Source: Balneolaceae bacterium UBA3186
Lineage (GTDB): Bacteria > Bacteroidota > Rhodothermia > Balneolales > Balneolaceae
Reading direction: 5' to 3'
NCBI GenBank assembly: GCA_002364085.1
Contig: DEXK01000011.1
Span: forward strand, 143,863-207,862
Length of the DNA stretch: 64,000 nucleotides
Shown here: one piece after another, positions 1-9,270 of the stretch
How the letters are laid out: every line of letters begins with the position of its first letter
Position numbering within the stretch: position 1 is the first letter of the stretch
The notes under the pieces: generated by a model
The model's database searches: none
Seen by the model: only the letters and a program-made list of their open reading frames with translations
What the model was told of the DNA's origin: nothing
Position numbers and translations under genes: made by a program

Positions 1-1188
1 TACTAATTCATTTTCTATTTTATCTGTAGAATTATATCCAAAGAGATATTTCAATCCAAAGAACCATCCCGGAAGATCCTTTAGTATTGGAACCCCTCGT
101 CTGATCTTTGTTTCAGAAGTTGTATACAAACCAGCAACAGCAGTTGCTTCGCCATCAAGAAGCAAGGTCTTTGTTGTAACCTCTTGCTTACGAATAACTG
201 TGCTTACAGCATCAGGTTGAGCATTAGAACGTTCTGCAGCGATATCTAAATGAATGAATGTACTATCATTATAATCAATTATTGTTGGCGTTACTGTAAG
301 AATTGTACCTGTACTGAAAAATTCATCTGTAACGTTTCCGGCAAAATCTCTTTGTTTTACTGAAAAATCCTGACCATCCTGAATTTTACCTTCTTGACCG
401 TCAATTACTTTAATTGAAGGTGTCGCAATTATACTTCCAAGGTTGTTTGATTCAAAAGTACTGAAAAGTGCTTGTACGCTTATGCCTGGGCCAATTTCAC
501 CTAAATTTACCAGCGCATTAAATACACTTTGTGAAACTTGATTCGCATTAGATGAACTTACAGAAACGAATTGGTCAGCAAAAGCTGTTTGTGGAATAGA
601 TTCATCAGCATCTGCTCCAATAAAATCCTGAATATTCGCAGGAACATTATTTGTTAGTGTTGACCAATCAATACCTATTTCAGCTAGTGCTCTTTTATTT
701 CCTTCAAAAAAAGTGGCATTAATTCTAACTTCTCGGGTATCAATATTAGCTAAAAACTCCTCAGCTTCGGTAGAAACATCTCCTGTTCCACCCTGAACGT
801 TTACTGTGTTACCATTTCCACTTTCAGTAAGTACTACAATTTCATAGTAATCCGGTTTCGTAACTAATTGTAAGTTTTGAATTTTTAAAATATAGTTTAG
901 GGCTTCCTTCCAATACATAGGAGGAAGACTAACACCTACAGAACCGGTATAACCGGATAAATCAACAATAAATTTGTTTTCATATTCCTGAGCAAACTGA
1001 TTGAATATCTCAATTGCTTCAGTATAGCTGGTACTTCTGTCAAAAGTAACGATCTCATCAGGGTTAGTATATTCTCTGAACGGGTTCCGTGTTTGAGCAC
1101 TTACTTCTATTGTTAATTGAGTAAATAGTAATAAAACTAATGAGGTACCGAATAAAAATTTTGTAAGCTTCATTGTAAATGATTTCAT
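1..1188 (-). CDS. pilQ: Secretin (PilQ/GspD family), C-terminus beyond window
   Basis: About 396 N-terminal residues are visible; the gene runs off the left edge. An N-terminal signal peptide ends near VSA|Q (residues 27-32). A short N-domain follows (about 35-130). The secretin core begins at the EVRINATFFEG segment (about 153-163) followed by EIGIDW. Later come IIATPSIKVIDGQEG, VTPTI, LLLDGEATAVAGL and GVPILKDLPGWFFG, the usual order of the secretin domain. It should form the outer-membrane channel for a type IV pilus or type II secretion-like machine. Its ATG overlaps the stop of the PilO-P gene by 4 bp (ATGA), so translation is probably coupled. The start at 1188 is preferred, although an in-frame ATG at 1173 is possible. 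Whether it is PilQ or GspD is inferred from the neighbours, which include pilT. Confidence 0.85.
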   Translation of the reverse strand, partial: MKSFTMKLTKFLFGTSLVLLLFTQLTIEVSAQTRNPFREYTNPDEIVTFDRSTSYTEAIEIFNQFAQEYENKFIVDLSGYTGSVGVSLPPMYWKEALNYILKIQNLQLVTKPDYYEIVVLTESGNGNTVNVQGGTGDVSTEAEEFLANIDTREVRINATFFEGNKRALAEIGIDWSTLTNNVPANIQDFIGADADESIPQTAFADQFVSVSSSNANQVSQSVFNALVNLGEIGPGISVQALFSTFESNNLGSIIATPSIKVIDGQEGKIQDGQDFSVKQRDFAGNVTDEFFSTGTILTVTPTIIDYNDSTFIHLDIAAERSNAQPDAVSTVIRKQEVTTKTLLLDGEATAVAGLYTTSETKIRRGVPILKDLPGWFFGLKYLFGYNSTDKIENELV

Positions 1189-2045
1189 CTTTCCACCTTT
1201 AAAGTGAATATTTCTTTAATTCCACCCTTATCTAGGTTAAAAATAACCTCTCTATTTTCCACATCTATTTGTTGAAGATAACCTAAATAAACTTTATCAC
1301 CCGGTTTTAAGATTTTTGTCTCACCGTTCTGGTTAATGATAAACACTCTAGTACTAGTTAAGCCAATTAATCTAGATTGTTCAATATTTGTAAGATTATC
1401 TACATTTCCTGGAATCGTGTTTAAAATCAGTGGTTTCAGAGGATTAAATACAGATATATTAGGGTTGACTCTGAATTTTTGGGTTAAATCTGCGGCTGTT
1501 TCAAAATCAATTTTTTGGTAATAACTATTCAAAGTGAGATTGAAGTTAACATAGTCTTGAGATGCTTCTCCGGTCGCCGGGCGTATACTAACATTTTCAA
1601 CCTTATTCAGATATAGGCTATTCTCAATTTTATTGATAAAAGTTACAAAGTCTGCATAAATACCTGTTCCTACAATTCTTGATTGTATTATCCCATATTG
1701 TTCTTGAACAATCGAATCCTGATAAGTAAAGTCATAAAATAACTCCAAATTGTCGTCATTAATTTCACTCAAATAGTCATAAACATCATCCGGATTATTA
1801 TTTGAGTACAGTTTCTTGTCGTAGTTTTGAACAATCTCTTTAGCTTTATTGAATCTTTCTAATAAAGGCTGGTATTGGTCACGTATATTCGTTTTAGTAT
1901 TGAAATCTCTGTTTAAAGCTTCCAATTCACTTGTTAACTGCTGGATTTCAGATTTCTGCACAAAATTTATATAAGAAAAAGCAGCTCCGGCTATAATCAA
2001 CAGGGTAACTAGTAAAATCAGAGAATTTCGTATAGCATATGACAT
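1185..2045 (-). CDS. PilO-PilP-like fusion, pilus inner-membrane alignment protein
   Basis: This 286-residue protein has one N-terminal membrane helix (about 8-28), a coiled coil (about 30-75) and a periplasmic ferredoxin-like PilO/GspM-type region (about 85-180). After a linker (about 190-220) comes a C-terminal block (about 225-286) with STRVFIINQNGETKILKPGD and GYLQQIDVENREVIF. That block resembles the PilP/GspC homology-region beta domain, which docks on the secretin. PilO and PilP are separate genes in classical pili, so this reads as a fusion. It lies between the PilM-N gene (1-bp gap) and the secretin gene (4-bp overlap), exactly where pilO-pilP would be. The PilO assignment rests on topology and context; the PilP part is a motif-level inference. 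Confidence 0.7.
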   Translation of the reverse strand: MSYAIRNSLILLVTLLIIAGAAFSYINFVQKSEIQQLTSELEALNRDFNTKTNIRDQYQPLLERFNKAKEIVQNYDKKLYSNNNPDDVYDYLSEINDDNLELFYDFTYQDSIVQEQYGIIQSRIVGTGIYADFVTFINKIENSLYLNKVENVSIRPATGEASQDYVNFNLTLNSYYQKIDFETAADLTQKFRVNPNISVFNPLKPLILNTIPGNVDNLTNIEQSRLIGLTSTRVFIINQNGETKILKPGDKVYLGYLQQIDVENREVIFNLDKGGIKEIFTLKVER

Positions 2046-2046
2046 A

Positions 2047-3798
2047 CTATTGATTCCCTCCCAGAACTTCTTTCAAACCTTTTGAACTCTCAGGTGTGTA
2101 TCTTTGCTCATCAGCAACAACATCTGAGATTGTATAAGTAAATGAAAATACTTCTCTATCTCTTATTAAAGTTCTTTCAACATCTTTTAATACCGCTTTG
2201 TGGAACATATCTGCTATCATAGGTATTCTATTGCGATAGAGGGCAATTCCATTAACATCTATTCCTGATTCCCCTGTATCTGTAAAATTAGTTAACCATA
2301 TTGAATCAATATTATCTATACCTTTATTCATTAGATCCAAATTAACAGACCAGCGTAAAGTACCTTCACTTAGTTCGTCTAAAAGTACAAGCCTTGTTTG
2401 TATGGCCTCTAACTCAGAACTAATACGATTATATTCCTGTACAGTATTCTCCAATACTCTTATTTCGGCCTTTCTACTTGAAACATTATCTCTTAACCCA
2501 TCAATATTAGTAGAGTTACCGATATAAAAATAATTTGTGATTGGAAATACAGATATAATTAAAGCAACTAGTATAAAACCGTGCCACTGCAGTTTAAAAA
2601 TCTTTTGTCGATCCTTTACATAAGAAGGTAAAAAACTGATGTCAGGATACGATTCTTTTTTAAAGCCAGCATCTGCCCATGCAAGAGATATCGCAGAAGT
2701 AAATGATGCAATCACTCCTGGCTCAAATCCATTTGTATCGAAAATTTCGTCATTAAAAATAAAATCCGAAACTTCTATGTCAGGAAATCGGTCTTCAAAA
2801 AATTCGAGAGCAGTATCACCAAGGTGGTTATTACAAAGTATAATTCTATCCAGATTAGGAACTTCACCGGTATCCAATTGAAAAAGAATTTTACTAAATA
2901 CGGTATTTAAGAATTTTCTGGAAGATGACCCTTCTGGTATAATTGGTGAAATAATAAGTAGATCAGACCCCTTTAAGAATATCACTCTACAGCTTTCCTC
3001 GCTGTATTGTATTAAAGCTGTAATACTCTCAGCATCAACTTCATAGTTAGACCTGAAAAGCCCTATAATTAAAGATTCGTCAGGCAATACCTCATTAATA
3101 GTTACTTTACCACTATATATACTTTCAGCCTTATGAATTAACTGAAGTACTTGAGGATCATCGTCAATGGAGACTAAAAGTAATGAACCATCATCCCTAA
3201 TAGTAGATGAGTAATAGTCAGCTCCTTTCGGCGAACCATAAAGAGCTTCTAATCTGTCATCTACGATAATCTTGAGATCTTTTTTCTTAATAGAAGAAAA
3301 GTCTAAGTCTTTTAATATCTGAAAAATTGTTGACCCGCTAGGGATATTTACGCTCATTCTTATTTTAGATGAATCTAAATCAGTAAGAATATTGTAAACT
3401 AAAACTTCATTACTAGCCGCTGTTTCAGAATCAATATCGGAAGCCATATCATCTATATCCATGATATTTTCTTCGTCATCCAAGTCAAGATCGAGCCCTA
3501 GGTCCAGATCATCTAATTCATCTTCAACATCAAGATCTTCATCATTGCCAGCTAGAATATCACCTTCGATTTCTTGGTCTTCTTCGATTCCAAAGATGCT
3601 TTCGTCTTCCAGTTCATCAAAAGCATTAAAAATTTCTTCCCCATCATCTTTATCTGAATCATTTTTTTTAAGGGGGTTAACAAGTTTGATCTTGTCTACT
3701 TTTTCTAGAGTAGCTACTTTACCGGATACACTAATTCTAGCGATCTTAATTGTATCGTCTTCAAGAGAAAACCCTGTATATATTTTATTTGCTGCCAT
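2047..3798 (-). CDS. PilM-PilN-like fusion, pilus assembly platform protein
   Basis: This 583-residue protein resembles GspL in layout. A cytoplasmic actin-like PilM-type region comes first (start IYTGFSLEDDTIKIARI at 6-22, main part about 131-375). One membrane helix (about 405-425), a coiled coil (about 430-475) and a PilN-type periplasmic domain (about 478-560) follow. A strongly acidic, Asp/Glu-rich stretch at about 44-127 interrupts the actin-like fold after its first strands and is not typical of PilM. The gene sits between pilT (4-bp gap) and the PilO-P gene (1-bp gap). The family role is to link the cytoplasmic ATPases to the periplasmic PilO/PilP/secretin complex. The PilN half is clear from topology; the PilM half is divergent, and whether it binds nucleotide cannot be judged here. 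Confidence 0.7.
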   Translation of the reverse strand: MAANKIYTGFSLEDDTIKIARISVSGKVATLEKVDKIKLVNPLKKNDSDKDDGEEIFNAFDELEDESIFGIEEDQEIEGDILAGNDEDLDVEDELDDLDLGLDLDLDDEENIMDIDDMASDIDSETAASNEVLVYNILTDLDSSKIRMSVNIPSGSTIFQILKDLDFSSIKKKDLKIIVDDRLEALYGSPKGADYYSSTIRDDGSLLLVSIDDDPQVLQLIHKAESIYSGKVTINEVLPDESLIIGLFRSNYEVDAESITALIQYSEESCRVIFLKGSDLLIISPIIPEGSSSRKFLNTVFSKILFQLDTGEVPNLDRIILCNNHLGDTALEFFEDRFPDIEVSDFIFNDEIFDTNGFEPGVIASFTSAISLAWADAGFKKESYPDISFLPSYVKDRQKIFKLQWHGFILVALIISVFPITNYFYIGNSTNIDGLRDNVSSRKAEIRVLENTVQEYNRISSELEAIQTRLVLLDELSEGTLRWSVNLDLMNKGIDNIDSIWLTNFTDTGESGIDVNGIALYRNRIPMIADMFHKAVLKDVERTLIRDREVFSFTYTISDVVADEQRYTPESSKGLKEVLGGNQ

Positions 3799-3802
3799 CT
3801 AA

Positions 3803-5047
3803 TTAGTAACTGGTCTCACTTAAAAGTTGTACTATTTTCGACTTATTATTGGAATAATTAATAGCATTTTCCTTAGAAATTTTTCCTTCTACAAATAAAC
3901 GTTTTAAATCTTGCTCCAAAGTATTCATACCTCTTTCGCTGCCTTCCATTAACATCTGATAAATTTCACTGATGTTATTGTTTCTAATTGCAGCTTTTAC
4001 TGATGAATTTGCAATAAGAACTTCTTTTGCCAAAACTCTTTTTCCATCAAGACTAGGAACTAATTTCTGACTGATAACACAGGTAAGAACATCAGCAAGT
4101 CTGGCTCTAACTCGATTTTGTTCTTCAGTAGGCACTTCACCAAGTATTCTTTCTATACTATCCATAGCAGATGAAGTATGAAGTGTACTAAATGTTTTAT
4201 GTCCCGAATCGGTAATTTCCAATGCCGTCATAATAGTTTCAGGATCTCTTAATTCTCCAATTACTATTATATCAGGATCTTGCCTTAATGCTTGAATAGC
4301 TCCGGCTTTAAAAGATTCAACATCTCTTCCTACCTCTCTATGCCTAACAACTGACTTAATAGGTTTATGAATCAGCTCAACTGGAGAAGAAATAACTACA
4401 ATATGAGAATCAACTGTACGATTGTTGGCGTCTATAATCGTATCCAGTGTTGATGATTTTCCTGAACCTGTTATTCCGGTAATTAAACTTAAACCATACT
4501 TATAATATTTAAGACTAAGAGCTTTAGCAACTTCAGAATTTACACCTAAACTTTTAAATGGACGTATAGTATTATCTATTCGTCTCATATTCATAGCTAA
4601 ATGTTCTAAATCGAAATAAATATCAACTCTGAATCTTTGCTTTTTGCCATCTCCTATTTCAATTCCGTATGAAAAATCTAAGTTTCTATCTCTTAATAAA
4701 AGTTTCCTTTGGCTAGAAACAAGAATATTCAATAAAAGAAAATCGGTTGCTTCTACAGCAAAATTTTGAGCTCTATTATCAGGAGATTTATCACCAAAAA
4801 TTCTATACCATACTTTTCCACTACAACCAGCTCCTCCTAAATCAATATCCGAAGCTTCATTTTTAAGCATTTTTAAAAGAAAACTATCTAAAACAGCTTT
4901 AAGATCTATCCTTAATTTTTCAGGTTGGGCATCAAGAATTTCACTCATTTTTATAAATAGCTCATCACCTCGAGCTGTGAATGGAATCTGCTCAATTAAA
5001 GGTGCTGTAAGCGTATTTAGTATATGTTCTTTGCTAGCCGTTTGCAT
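3803..5047 (-). CDS. pilT: PilT-type pilus retraction ATPase
   Basis: This 414-residue protein belongs to the GspE/PilT secretion ATPase superfamily. Walker A is GITGSGKS (191-198). Next come the His-rich HREVGRD segment, the DPDIIVIGELRDPET Walker B/Asp-box region, and GHKTFSTLHTSSA. The HREVGRD..F..A..ALRQDPD arrangement and the C-terminal AIRNNNISEIYQML segment point to PilT rather than PilB. The N-terminal 100 residues are divergent. In the family, PilT hexamers at the inner membrane power pilus retraction and twitching. The gene lies between the cyclic-nucleotide-binding gene (upstream) and pilM-N (4-bp gap). A second ATPase gene (pilB) in the same cluster supports an extend/retract pilus over a plain secretion system. 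Confidence 0.85.
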   Translation of the reverse strand: MQTASKEHILNTLTAPLIEQIPFTARGDELFIKMSEILDAQPEKLRIDLKAVLDSFLLKMLKNEASDIDLGGAGCSGKVWYRIFGDKSPDNRAQNFAVEATDFLLLNILVSSQRKLLLRDRNLDFSYGIEIGDGKKQRFRVDIYFDLEHLAMNMRRIDNTIRPFKSLGVNSEVAKALSLKYYKYGLSLITGITGSGKSSTLDTIIDANNRTVDSHIVVISSPVELIHKPIKSVVRHREVGRDVESFKAGAIQALRQDPDIIVIGELRDPETIMTALEITDSGHKTFSTLHTSSAMDSIERILGEVPTEEQNRVRARLADVLTCVISQKLVPSLDGKRVLAKEVLIANSSVKAAIRNNNISEIYQMLMEGSERGMNTLEQDLKRLFVEGKISKENAINYSNNKSKIVQLLSETSY

Positions 5048-5129
5048 ATATAGTTATAAAAAGAAATCACATAATAGATGATCCCTTAGTAAAATTGTTA
5101 CATAAATGATATGGTAAGATTAGGTAACC

Positions 5130-5630
5130 TTACCAAGTATTGTCATTAAGTAATCTCTTTTTGAGGTTCAGTAACTGCACATTCATGTTACTAATTTTTC
5201 TTTGCTGTATTTCGATGATATTTTTAGTGAAAATATTGAATAGCTTTTCAGGCTTTTTTCTGAAGAAATTTAACGCATCATAACGTTCATATCTTAGTAA
5301 AATGGTATCTGTTTCAGCGGTAACCTTTGCCATTCTACTGTTTTTACTAAACAAAAAGGCTTCCCCTAAAAAATTACTTTCCGAAAGTGTGGCCAACTGA
5401 ATTCCATCTTTCCAAATAGCAACTTTACCAGACGCAACTAAGTACGCGGAATTTACATTTTCGGATTCGTTGATAATATTATCTCCCGCCATGTAGCGTT
5501 CTTCAACACCCGTTTGTAAAAATTCCAAAACATCTTCGTAGTGAAAATTTCTTAACAATAAAGGAGGTTCCTTAAGGAACTTCTTTAAATAATCAGGCAT
5601 TTTATCATGGTTTTTTTCTTGCATATCCAT
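5130..5630 (-). CDS. Cyclic-nucleotide-binding-fold protein in pilus operon
   Basis: This is a protein of about 166 residues with one cNMP-binding (cap-like) jelly-roll fold. Visible features are GDNIINESENVNSAYLVASGKV, a GEAFLF phosphate-binding-cassette-like segment and AETDTILLRYERYD. A C-terminal helix rich in Lys/Asn/Leu follows. No helix-turn-helix is seen, so it is probably not a CRP-type transcription factor. The ATG at 5630 is preferred because a GGGGA Shine-Dalgarno-like stretch lies just before it; an in-frame GTG at 5651 would add seven residues. It sits between pilB and pilT. A sensory or regulatory role on the motor ATPases is an inference; which nucleotide binds, if any, is unknown. 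Confidence 0.75.
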   Translation of the reverse strand: MDMQEKNHDKMPDYLKKFLKEPPLLLRNFHYEDVLEFLQTGVEERYMAGDNIINESENVNSAYLVASGKVAIWKDGIQLATLSESNFLGEAFLFSKNSRMAKVTAETDTILLRYERYDALNFFRKKPEKLFNIFTKNIIEIQQRKISNMNVQLLNLKKRLLNDNTW

Positions 5631-5705
5631 ATTTTTTTCTTCCCCGCACACTAAATATCGGTAAAATGATTAACTAATATTTAATAAGTTATCTAATATT
5701 TCAAA

Positions 5706-7484
5706 TTAATCTTCTAAAGTACTTGCAATTACTTCTTCAATAGTTGTAATACCTTCTTTAATTCTTTCTCGTCCAGACCCCCTAAGAGTTAACATTCCTT
5801 GAGACATAGCTAAATTTTTAATAGCCTGTTCATCAATATCTCCACCAGATTCTAAAACCAATTCTTTTATTTCCTTAGAAAAAAATAATGCTTCATGAAT
5901 TGCAGAACGTCCTTTAAAACCTGATTCTCCACAAATTTCACACCCAACCGACTTATAAAAAGTTGTTTGTTCGTATTCCTCTTCGGTAAATCCGATTCCT
6001 TTTGCTACTTCAATATGTGGTCTGTATTCTTCTTTACAATCTTTACATAAACGTCTTATCAAACGTTGAGCCATAACTAAATTAACGGCATTAGCAATCA
6101 AAAAAGGCTCAACTCCCATTTTAAATAAACGAGAAACAGCGCTAGGGGCATCATTTGTATGAAGAGTTGAGAAAGTAAGGTGACCAGTATTCGCAAGTTT
6201 AATTGCAATTTCAGCCGTTTTCAGGTCACGCATCTCTCCTACTAATACAATATCCGGATCATGCCGTAAAATACCTCTAATCGATTGATCAAAAGTCATG
6301 TGACTACTTATTTTTAACTGTCGTGCCCCTTCAATGATATATTCTACAGGTTCTTCAATAGTTAAAACATTTTTAGTAGGATCAATAACAGAATAAAGTG
6401 CAGCTACCAAAGTGGTTGATTTACCACTACCTGTAGGGCCTGTTATAATTACAATCCCGGACGGTTGACTAATTGCTTTAACAAAATTTTCTTTTGCTAT
6501 TTTTTGAAGTCCCAACAGGTCTAAATCTCTAATAACTTTTCGATCATCTAATACACGAATTACTATAGATTCAAACTTTCTATCATATTGATTACCAACA
6601 ATTGGCATAATGGAAACACGATATCGGATACCAACCCCGTCAATCTGGCGTTGAATAAAACCATCCTGAGAAGCATCTCTTTCAAATCGATCAACGTTAC
6701 GGGTTTTATCTTTCACAACAGCTGAAATAGCTTCAGGTTTCACATTTTTCTGTTGATACCATAACTGCAATTTACCATCAGTTCTGAATCGTATATCTGT
6801 TGACGTTGGGCCACTAGGAACGATATGCAAATCACTAACTCCTTGCCTAACTGATTCAACTAACATCCCTTCTACCAAAGAATTAAGCATGCTTTGATTA
6901 ATCTCAGCATCAATCTCTTCCTCATTAATAGATTCTTCTTCTTCAGCTTCTAGTTGAGATTCATCGTAATCTATTTCTTCTAAAAGATCCAGAAACTCAT
7001 TTTTTTGCTCATAAACATTTGAAAGAATCTCTTCGATAAATTCATATTTACAGTAAACAAGCTCTGTTTTCTTGAAATTAAGCTTCTGAATTACTCCCTG
7101 AATATTAGGATCTGATGGATCAGCAGCAGCTACAGTGATTGTATTCTGCGTTCTATGAAATGGTATTGCTTTCAGAACAACAAGTTCATCAACTACATCA
7201 CTATTAAGTTCTTCAACATTCTTTTTTATATGTTCTATTACATCTTCTGAAACTGTCTCTGAATCATCTAAAACTTCACGGAATGCATAAATCTCTGCAA
7301 TTTCCTTCATTATTGTATGTCGATTCAAATCCAGGTCTTGAAAGAGTATTTGCCCTAAACGTCTCGTACTGTTTTCAGGCTCTTGCTCTAAGATTCCAAG
7401 TGCTTCTTGCAATTGTTCTGCAGAGATAATTTTCTTTTTTACAAGAATATCACCAATATGTCTTCTAATGTTAATTTTACCCAT
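5706..7484 (-). CDS. pilB: PilB/GspE-type pilus extension ATPase with MshEN-like N-domain
   Basis: This 592-residue ATPase has an N-terminal T2SSE_N/MshEN-type region (1-160), a low-complexity acidic linker (about 165-195), an N2 domain and the catalytic core. Walker A is GPTGSGKS (349-356), the Asp box is TIEEPVEY, Walker B is DPDIVLVGEMRD and the His box is HLTFSTLHTND. A zinc-binding tetracysteine, C480/C483 and C515/C518, is typical of GspE/PilB. The N-domain carries two tandem segments like the MshEN motif (IGDILVKKKIISAEQLQEAL and RLGQILFQDLDLNR), which binds cyclic di-GMP in some relatives. It drives pilin polymerisation at the inner membrane. The gene is followed by the cNMP-fold gene and preceded by pilC (6-bp gap). 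Confidence 0.9.
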   Translation of the reverse strand: MGKINIRRHIGDILVKKKIISAEQLQEALGILEQEPENSTRRLGQILFQDLDLNRHTIMKEIAEIYAFREVLDDSETVSEDVIEHIKKNVEELNSDVVDELVVLKAIPFHRTQNTITVAAADPSDPNIQGVIQKLNFKKTELVYCKYEFIEEILSNVYEQKNEFLDLLEEIDYDESQLEAEEEESINEEEIDAEINQSMLNSLVEGMLVESVRQGVSDLHIVPSGPTSTDIRFRTDGKLQLWYQQKNVKPEAISAVVKDKTRNVDRFERDASQDGFIQRQIDGVGIRYRVSIMPIVGNQYDRKFESIVIRVLDDRKVIRDLDLLGLQKIAKENFVKAISQPSGIVIITGPTGSGKSTTLVAALYSVIDPTKNVLTIEEPVEYIIEGARQLKISSHMTFDQSIRGILRHDPDIVLVGEMRDLKTAEIAIKLANTGHLTFSTLHTNDAPSAVSRLFKMGVEPFLIANAVNLVMAQRLIRRLCKDCKEEYRPHIEVAKGIGFTEEEYEQTTFYKSVGCEICGESGFKGRSAIHEALFFSKEIKELVLESGGDIDEQAIKNLAMSQGMLTLRGSGRERIKEGITTIEEVIASTLED

Positions 7485-7490
7485 TAATCA

Positions 7491-8819
7491 TTAATTAGGC
7501 TTTATTACTGCGGACTCAGAAGAAACTACAGTTATACCGATTAAAGCGATCATAATGAATAAATTAACAAATAAGCTAATTGTATCAATAACTGATTGCA
7601 TTCTGTAAGTAGTTTGTACTTCATAATACTCTGCAAGTTGTTTAGCATTTTCTCTTAACGAACCAGATTCAGCACCTAGTCGAAATCTACTAATTGCAGT
7701 TCTTGTAAATACACCGGTTTCTTCCATAGATTCTATCAAACCAGCACCATCTTTAAGCATTTTTTTGATAGCGACTTCTTTAATTCTCTTTTCCATATAT
7801 GAATTTCTACAAGCTTCGCTAGCGACTTTTATAACTTCAATATTTTGACCTGAGCCACTATATAGCGTATAAAACACTCTTGAAAAAATCTCGATACTTG
7901 TTTTATGTAATAAATCACCAATTACAGGTATTTTAATAATATACTTATCAAGGAAAAGCTTTCCTTTAGGTGTTTTAAAATAATAAATTAATCCAGCGAT
8001 CGGACTGATTATACTTAAAAGTAGAATCAACCAATTAGCTTCCAGCCAATAACTCAATTGTAGTGTTGCTGCAGTCATTGGAGGAAGTGTTATACCCATA
8101 TCTACAAACAGCTCAGCAGTAGCGGGAAATATATAACCGACATAAAATAAAACTACTCCAATTACAGCTAAAACTGTAACTGCCGGCATCATTAAAGAGC
8201 GCTTTAAATTCTTCTTAAATTCAGCGTCTCTCTCCAAGAACTTAGCTGTGCTTTCAAAAACAAGCGCCATATTACCAGAGGTTGAAGCTACACTAAGCAT
8301 ATATGCAGCAAACTTACCAAACACATCTTCATGCTTTCCATAAACTTCCGAACCTTCCTTACCGTCTTTTAAGTCCTTTTGGATGGTTTTGATAACCTCT
8401 TTCATTCTCTTATTTGCGGTATCTTCATATAAAAGATTGAGAATTTCATCGAAAGTTAATTGTTGCTTTAACAGATCAGCGGAAAGGCTAATAAAAGTAA
8501 CTACTTCAGTATGCGGTACTCCCCCTTTAAAATTAAATAACTTTTTGTTTATGCTAATTATTTCATAGCCTAACTTAATAAGTGCTTTTTCAACTTCTTC
8601 TCTATTATAAGCTTCTTGCTCACCTACTAACTTGGGTTTACCCGGGCGCTTTACTTTGTATGTGAATAATGATTTCTCTTCAAGGGACTTTACATTTAGC
8701 CCATTGGTTTTTGTTAACCGATCAACTTTTACTTGCGCGTCTTTTTTATTTTCAGCTTCAAATTCTTTTAAAACTACTTTACCGCCATTTGAAACTGCTT
8801 TTAATCGGAATTGTGCCAT
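7491..8819 (-). CDS. pilC: PilC/GspF-type pilus platform membrane protein
   Basis: This 442-residue inner-membrane platform protein has two GspF repeats. The first cytoplasmic helical domain is at about 100-205 with KDLKDGKEGSEVY, followed by a membrane helix at about 210-232. A second helix lies at about 258-280. The second domain is at about 300-405 with GAESGSLRENAKQLAEYYE, and a last helix is at about 412-432. The N-terminus (FRLKAVSNGGKVVLKEFEA) has the beta-strand start usual for the family, and an extra repeat of it may lie at residues 52-90. It organises pilus polymerisation together with PilB and PilT. The gene lies 12 bp after the short pilin-like gene and 6 bp before pilB. Confidence 0.9.
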   Translation of the reverse strand: MAQFRLKAVSNGGKVVLKEFEAENKKDAQVKVDRLTKTNGLNVKSLEEKSLFTYKVKRPGKPKLVGEQEAYNREEVEKALIKLGYEIISINKKLFNFKGGVPHTEVVTFISLSADLLKQQLTFDEILNLLYEDTANKRMKEVIKTIQKDLKDGKEGSEVYGKHEDVFGKFAAYMLSVASTSGNMALVFESTAKFLERDAEFKKNLKRSLMMPAVTVLAVIGVVLFYVGYIFPATAELFVDMGITLPPMTAATLQLSYWLEANWLILLLSIISPIAGLIYYFKTPKGKLFLDKYIIKIPVIGDLLHKTSIEIFSRVFYTLYSGSGQNIEVIKVASEACRNSYMEKRIKEVAIKKMLKDGAGLIESMEETGVFTRTAISRFRLGAESGSLRENAKQLAEYYEVQTTYRMQSVIDTISLFVNLFIMIALIGITVVSSESAVIKPN

Positions 8820-8831
8820 TCTAAATAGTTA

Positions 8832-9197
8832 TTAATTCCAGGTTAGCCCAACAGTGTTAATTGTTGCTGTTAGAGTATCAGATCTATCTAATGTTGAAGC
8901 AGAAATTTGAAAAGATTGAGACTGAGTTATAATATCAAAATAATAGCCATTATAACTAGAAGTGTCTAATCCTAAATCTCCGAAAGTTATATTTAAAAAA
9001 CTACCACCACCACCTCCAAGCATAGCAGGTTTTTTATAATAAGTATGTGCTAAGCTCGCGCTATTCAAAAGGTCTTGTCTTATAGCTGTTTTTTCCGAAT
9101 CTTTTTGAGCTTCCTGAAACATAGTAATCGCTACTATTGTCATAATTCCTACTACAACTGTAACAAGAATCATAACTATAAGCTGTTGCTGTCCCAT
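8832..9197 (-). CDS. Minor pilin-like protein
   Basis: This 121-residue protein starts MGQQQLIVMILVTVVVGI and has one N-terminal hydrophobic helix (about 4-26) continuing as an amphipathic helix, as in type IV pilins. It shares the N-terminus and a YYKKPxxLGGGGxSF segment just after the helix with the longer pilin-like protein encoded upstream. The C-terminus ends in LTWN, echoing the LTW near the end of the paralog. There is no classical leader peptide with Gly|Phe and Glu5; at best only Met-Gly could be removed. It is separated from the upstream pilin gene by a strong terminator and is 12 bp from pilC, so it may be expressed at a lower level as a minor subunit. Confidence 0.7.
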   Translation of the reverse strand: MGQQQLIVMILVTVVVGIMTIVAITMFQEAQKDSEKTAIRQDLLNSASLAHTYYKKPAMLGGGGGSFLNITFGDLGLDTSSYNGYYFDIITQSQSFQISASTLDRSDTLTATINTVGLTWN

Positions 9198-9221
9198 AAG
9201 TCACATTTTGTTAGGCAAAAA

Positions 9222-9250
9222 AAAGGACTCCATAAAAAATGGAGTCCTTT
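9222..9250 (-). terminator. Intrinsic terminator/attenuator between the two pilin genes
   Basis: A perfect 12-bp stem (arms 9222-9233 and 9239-9250, AAAGGACTCCAT with its complement) encloses a 5-nt loop. On the minus strand it is followed by a run of T. It lies just after the stop of the 151-aa pilin gene and before the 121-aa pilin gene. It would end most transcripts after the first pilin and let a fraction read into the assembly genes. Confidence 0.85.
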
Positions 9251-9270
9251 AATATACGATTTTAACTAAA

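Noticed and set aside
3461..3802. 113-aa Ser-rich reading frame on the plus strand
   Set aside because: It is the shadow of the Asp/Glu-rich insert of the PilM-N gene; GAT/GAA codons read as ATC/TTC/TCA on the other strand.
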